Positions 63,844-64,000 of a stretch of 64,000 bases of DNA are shown piece by piece. The notes under the pieces were generated by a model. That model did not search any database, had not been told where the DNA came from, and saw only the letters and a program-made list of their open reading frames with translations. This DNA is from Maribacter thermophilus. Lineage in GTDB: Bacteria; Bacteroidota; Bacteroidia; Flavobacteriales; Flavobacteriaceae. The stretch's first letter is position 1; each line of letters opens with the position of its first letter. The DNA lies in assembly GCF_001020565.1 (NCBI RefSeq), contig NZ_LDAS01000001.1:1962985-2026984 (forward strand), written 5' to 3'. The translations under genes were made by a program, and so were the position numbers.

Positions 63844-64000
63844 TCAAATATTCTTAAAGGTCATCTCTATATAATCCTCTATTTCCTTTTTTGTATTTAC
63901 CCTAGAAGCCGCCGCCAGTCCATGTTTGGCCAATAATAGGTAATTGGCTTCCCTTAGAATTGTTTCCTCATCTTTGGTCTTATCCATTTTAAGTTTTTCG
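63844..64000 (-). CDS. TetR-like regulator, C-terminal end (cut by window edge)
   Basis: The minus strand is open from the right edge to a TGA at 63844-63846 and reads EKLKMDKTKDEETILREANY-LLLAKHGLAAASRVNTKKEI and ends EDYIEMTFKNI. This matches the C-terminal ligand-domain tail of TetR regulators by pattern only; the DNA-binding part lies outside the window. It lies 71 bp upstream of the AhpD-like gene on the same strand, so it is a likely regulator of the detoxification cluster. Confidence 0.5.
   Translation of the reverse strand, partial: EKLKMDKTKDEETILREANYLLLAKHGLAAASRVNTKKEIEDYIEMTFKNI

Overview
The window looks like chromosomal DNA of a marine member of the Flavobacteriaceae (Zobellia/Maribacter/Arenibacter-type relatives). 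The reasons are a fused SecDF, gyrB-mdh-secDF synteny, many lipoproteins with short N-terminal signals, TPR-type sensor kinases with NarL/LuxR regulators, DUF2911, OmpA and NIPSNAP proteins, almost no Shine-Dalgarno sequences, and promoters fitting the Bacteroidota -7 consensus TAnnTTTG. No rRNA, tRNA, CRISPR array, transposase or integrase was seen. Assignments rest on reading motifs by eye; no database search was possible.

Layout. 0-3 kb: an AraC regulator (cut by the left edge) divergent from an aldehyde dehydrogenase-DUF779 pair, with an AraC-style direct-repeat operator between them. 3-6.5 kb: yidD, lgt, a DUF192 lipoprotein, a GNAT acetyltransferase and a double ABC ATPase, closely packed. 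6.5-17 kb: core genes secDF, a SecD-like small protein, mdh, a barrel-like protein, gyrB and asnB, mostly on the minus strand. 17-30 kb: envelope and metabolic genes (DUF2911, two secreted or RNase-like proteins, amidohydrolase, MFS, NIPSNAP, OmpA, a TPR/barrel operon, ftsE). 30-35.5 kb: two paralogous GH63/MGH1-like glycosidases facing tail to tail. 35.8-45 kb: a MacB/LolCDE-like efflux operon, a TPR histidine kinase and its response regulator, lipoproteins and a small barrel; a palindromic site is shared by the kinase promoter region and the barrel gene promoter region.

45-55.8 kb is the accessory part. It holds an AraC regulator, a cupin, a decayed copy of a lipoprotein gene start, an 81-bp direct repeat around a tiny membrane ORF, and then two AT-rich genes (a KAP P-loop NTPase and an unknown 287-residue protein). 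Each of these two genes is followed by a long imperfect inverted repeat whose architecture matches integron attC sites. The mismatches are almost all of the kind that become G-T wobbles on the bottom strand, and each gene's 5' boundary is complementary to its own 3' arm. This is the best candidate for an undescribed system here. Next come an Lrp regulator divergent from a PLP histidine decarboxylase, then small secreted or membrane proteins and a lone DUF1851/Tdi1-type immunity-like protein.

55.8-64 kb is stress and detoxification. It holds an amine oxidase; a Fur-family regulator divergent from a reductase/small protein/methyltransferase operon, with two matching operator-like palindromes around a consensus promoter; an amidohydrolase; and a minus-strand cluster of AhpD-like, DsbA/FrnE-like and AhpC-like proteins with a Tat-signal haloacid dehalogenase, downstream of a TetR-like regulator cut by the right edge.
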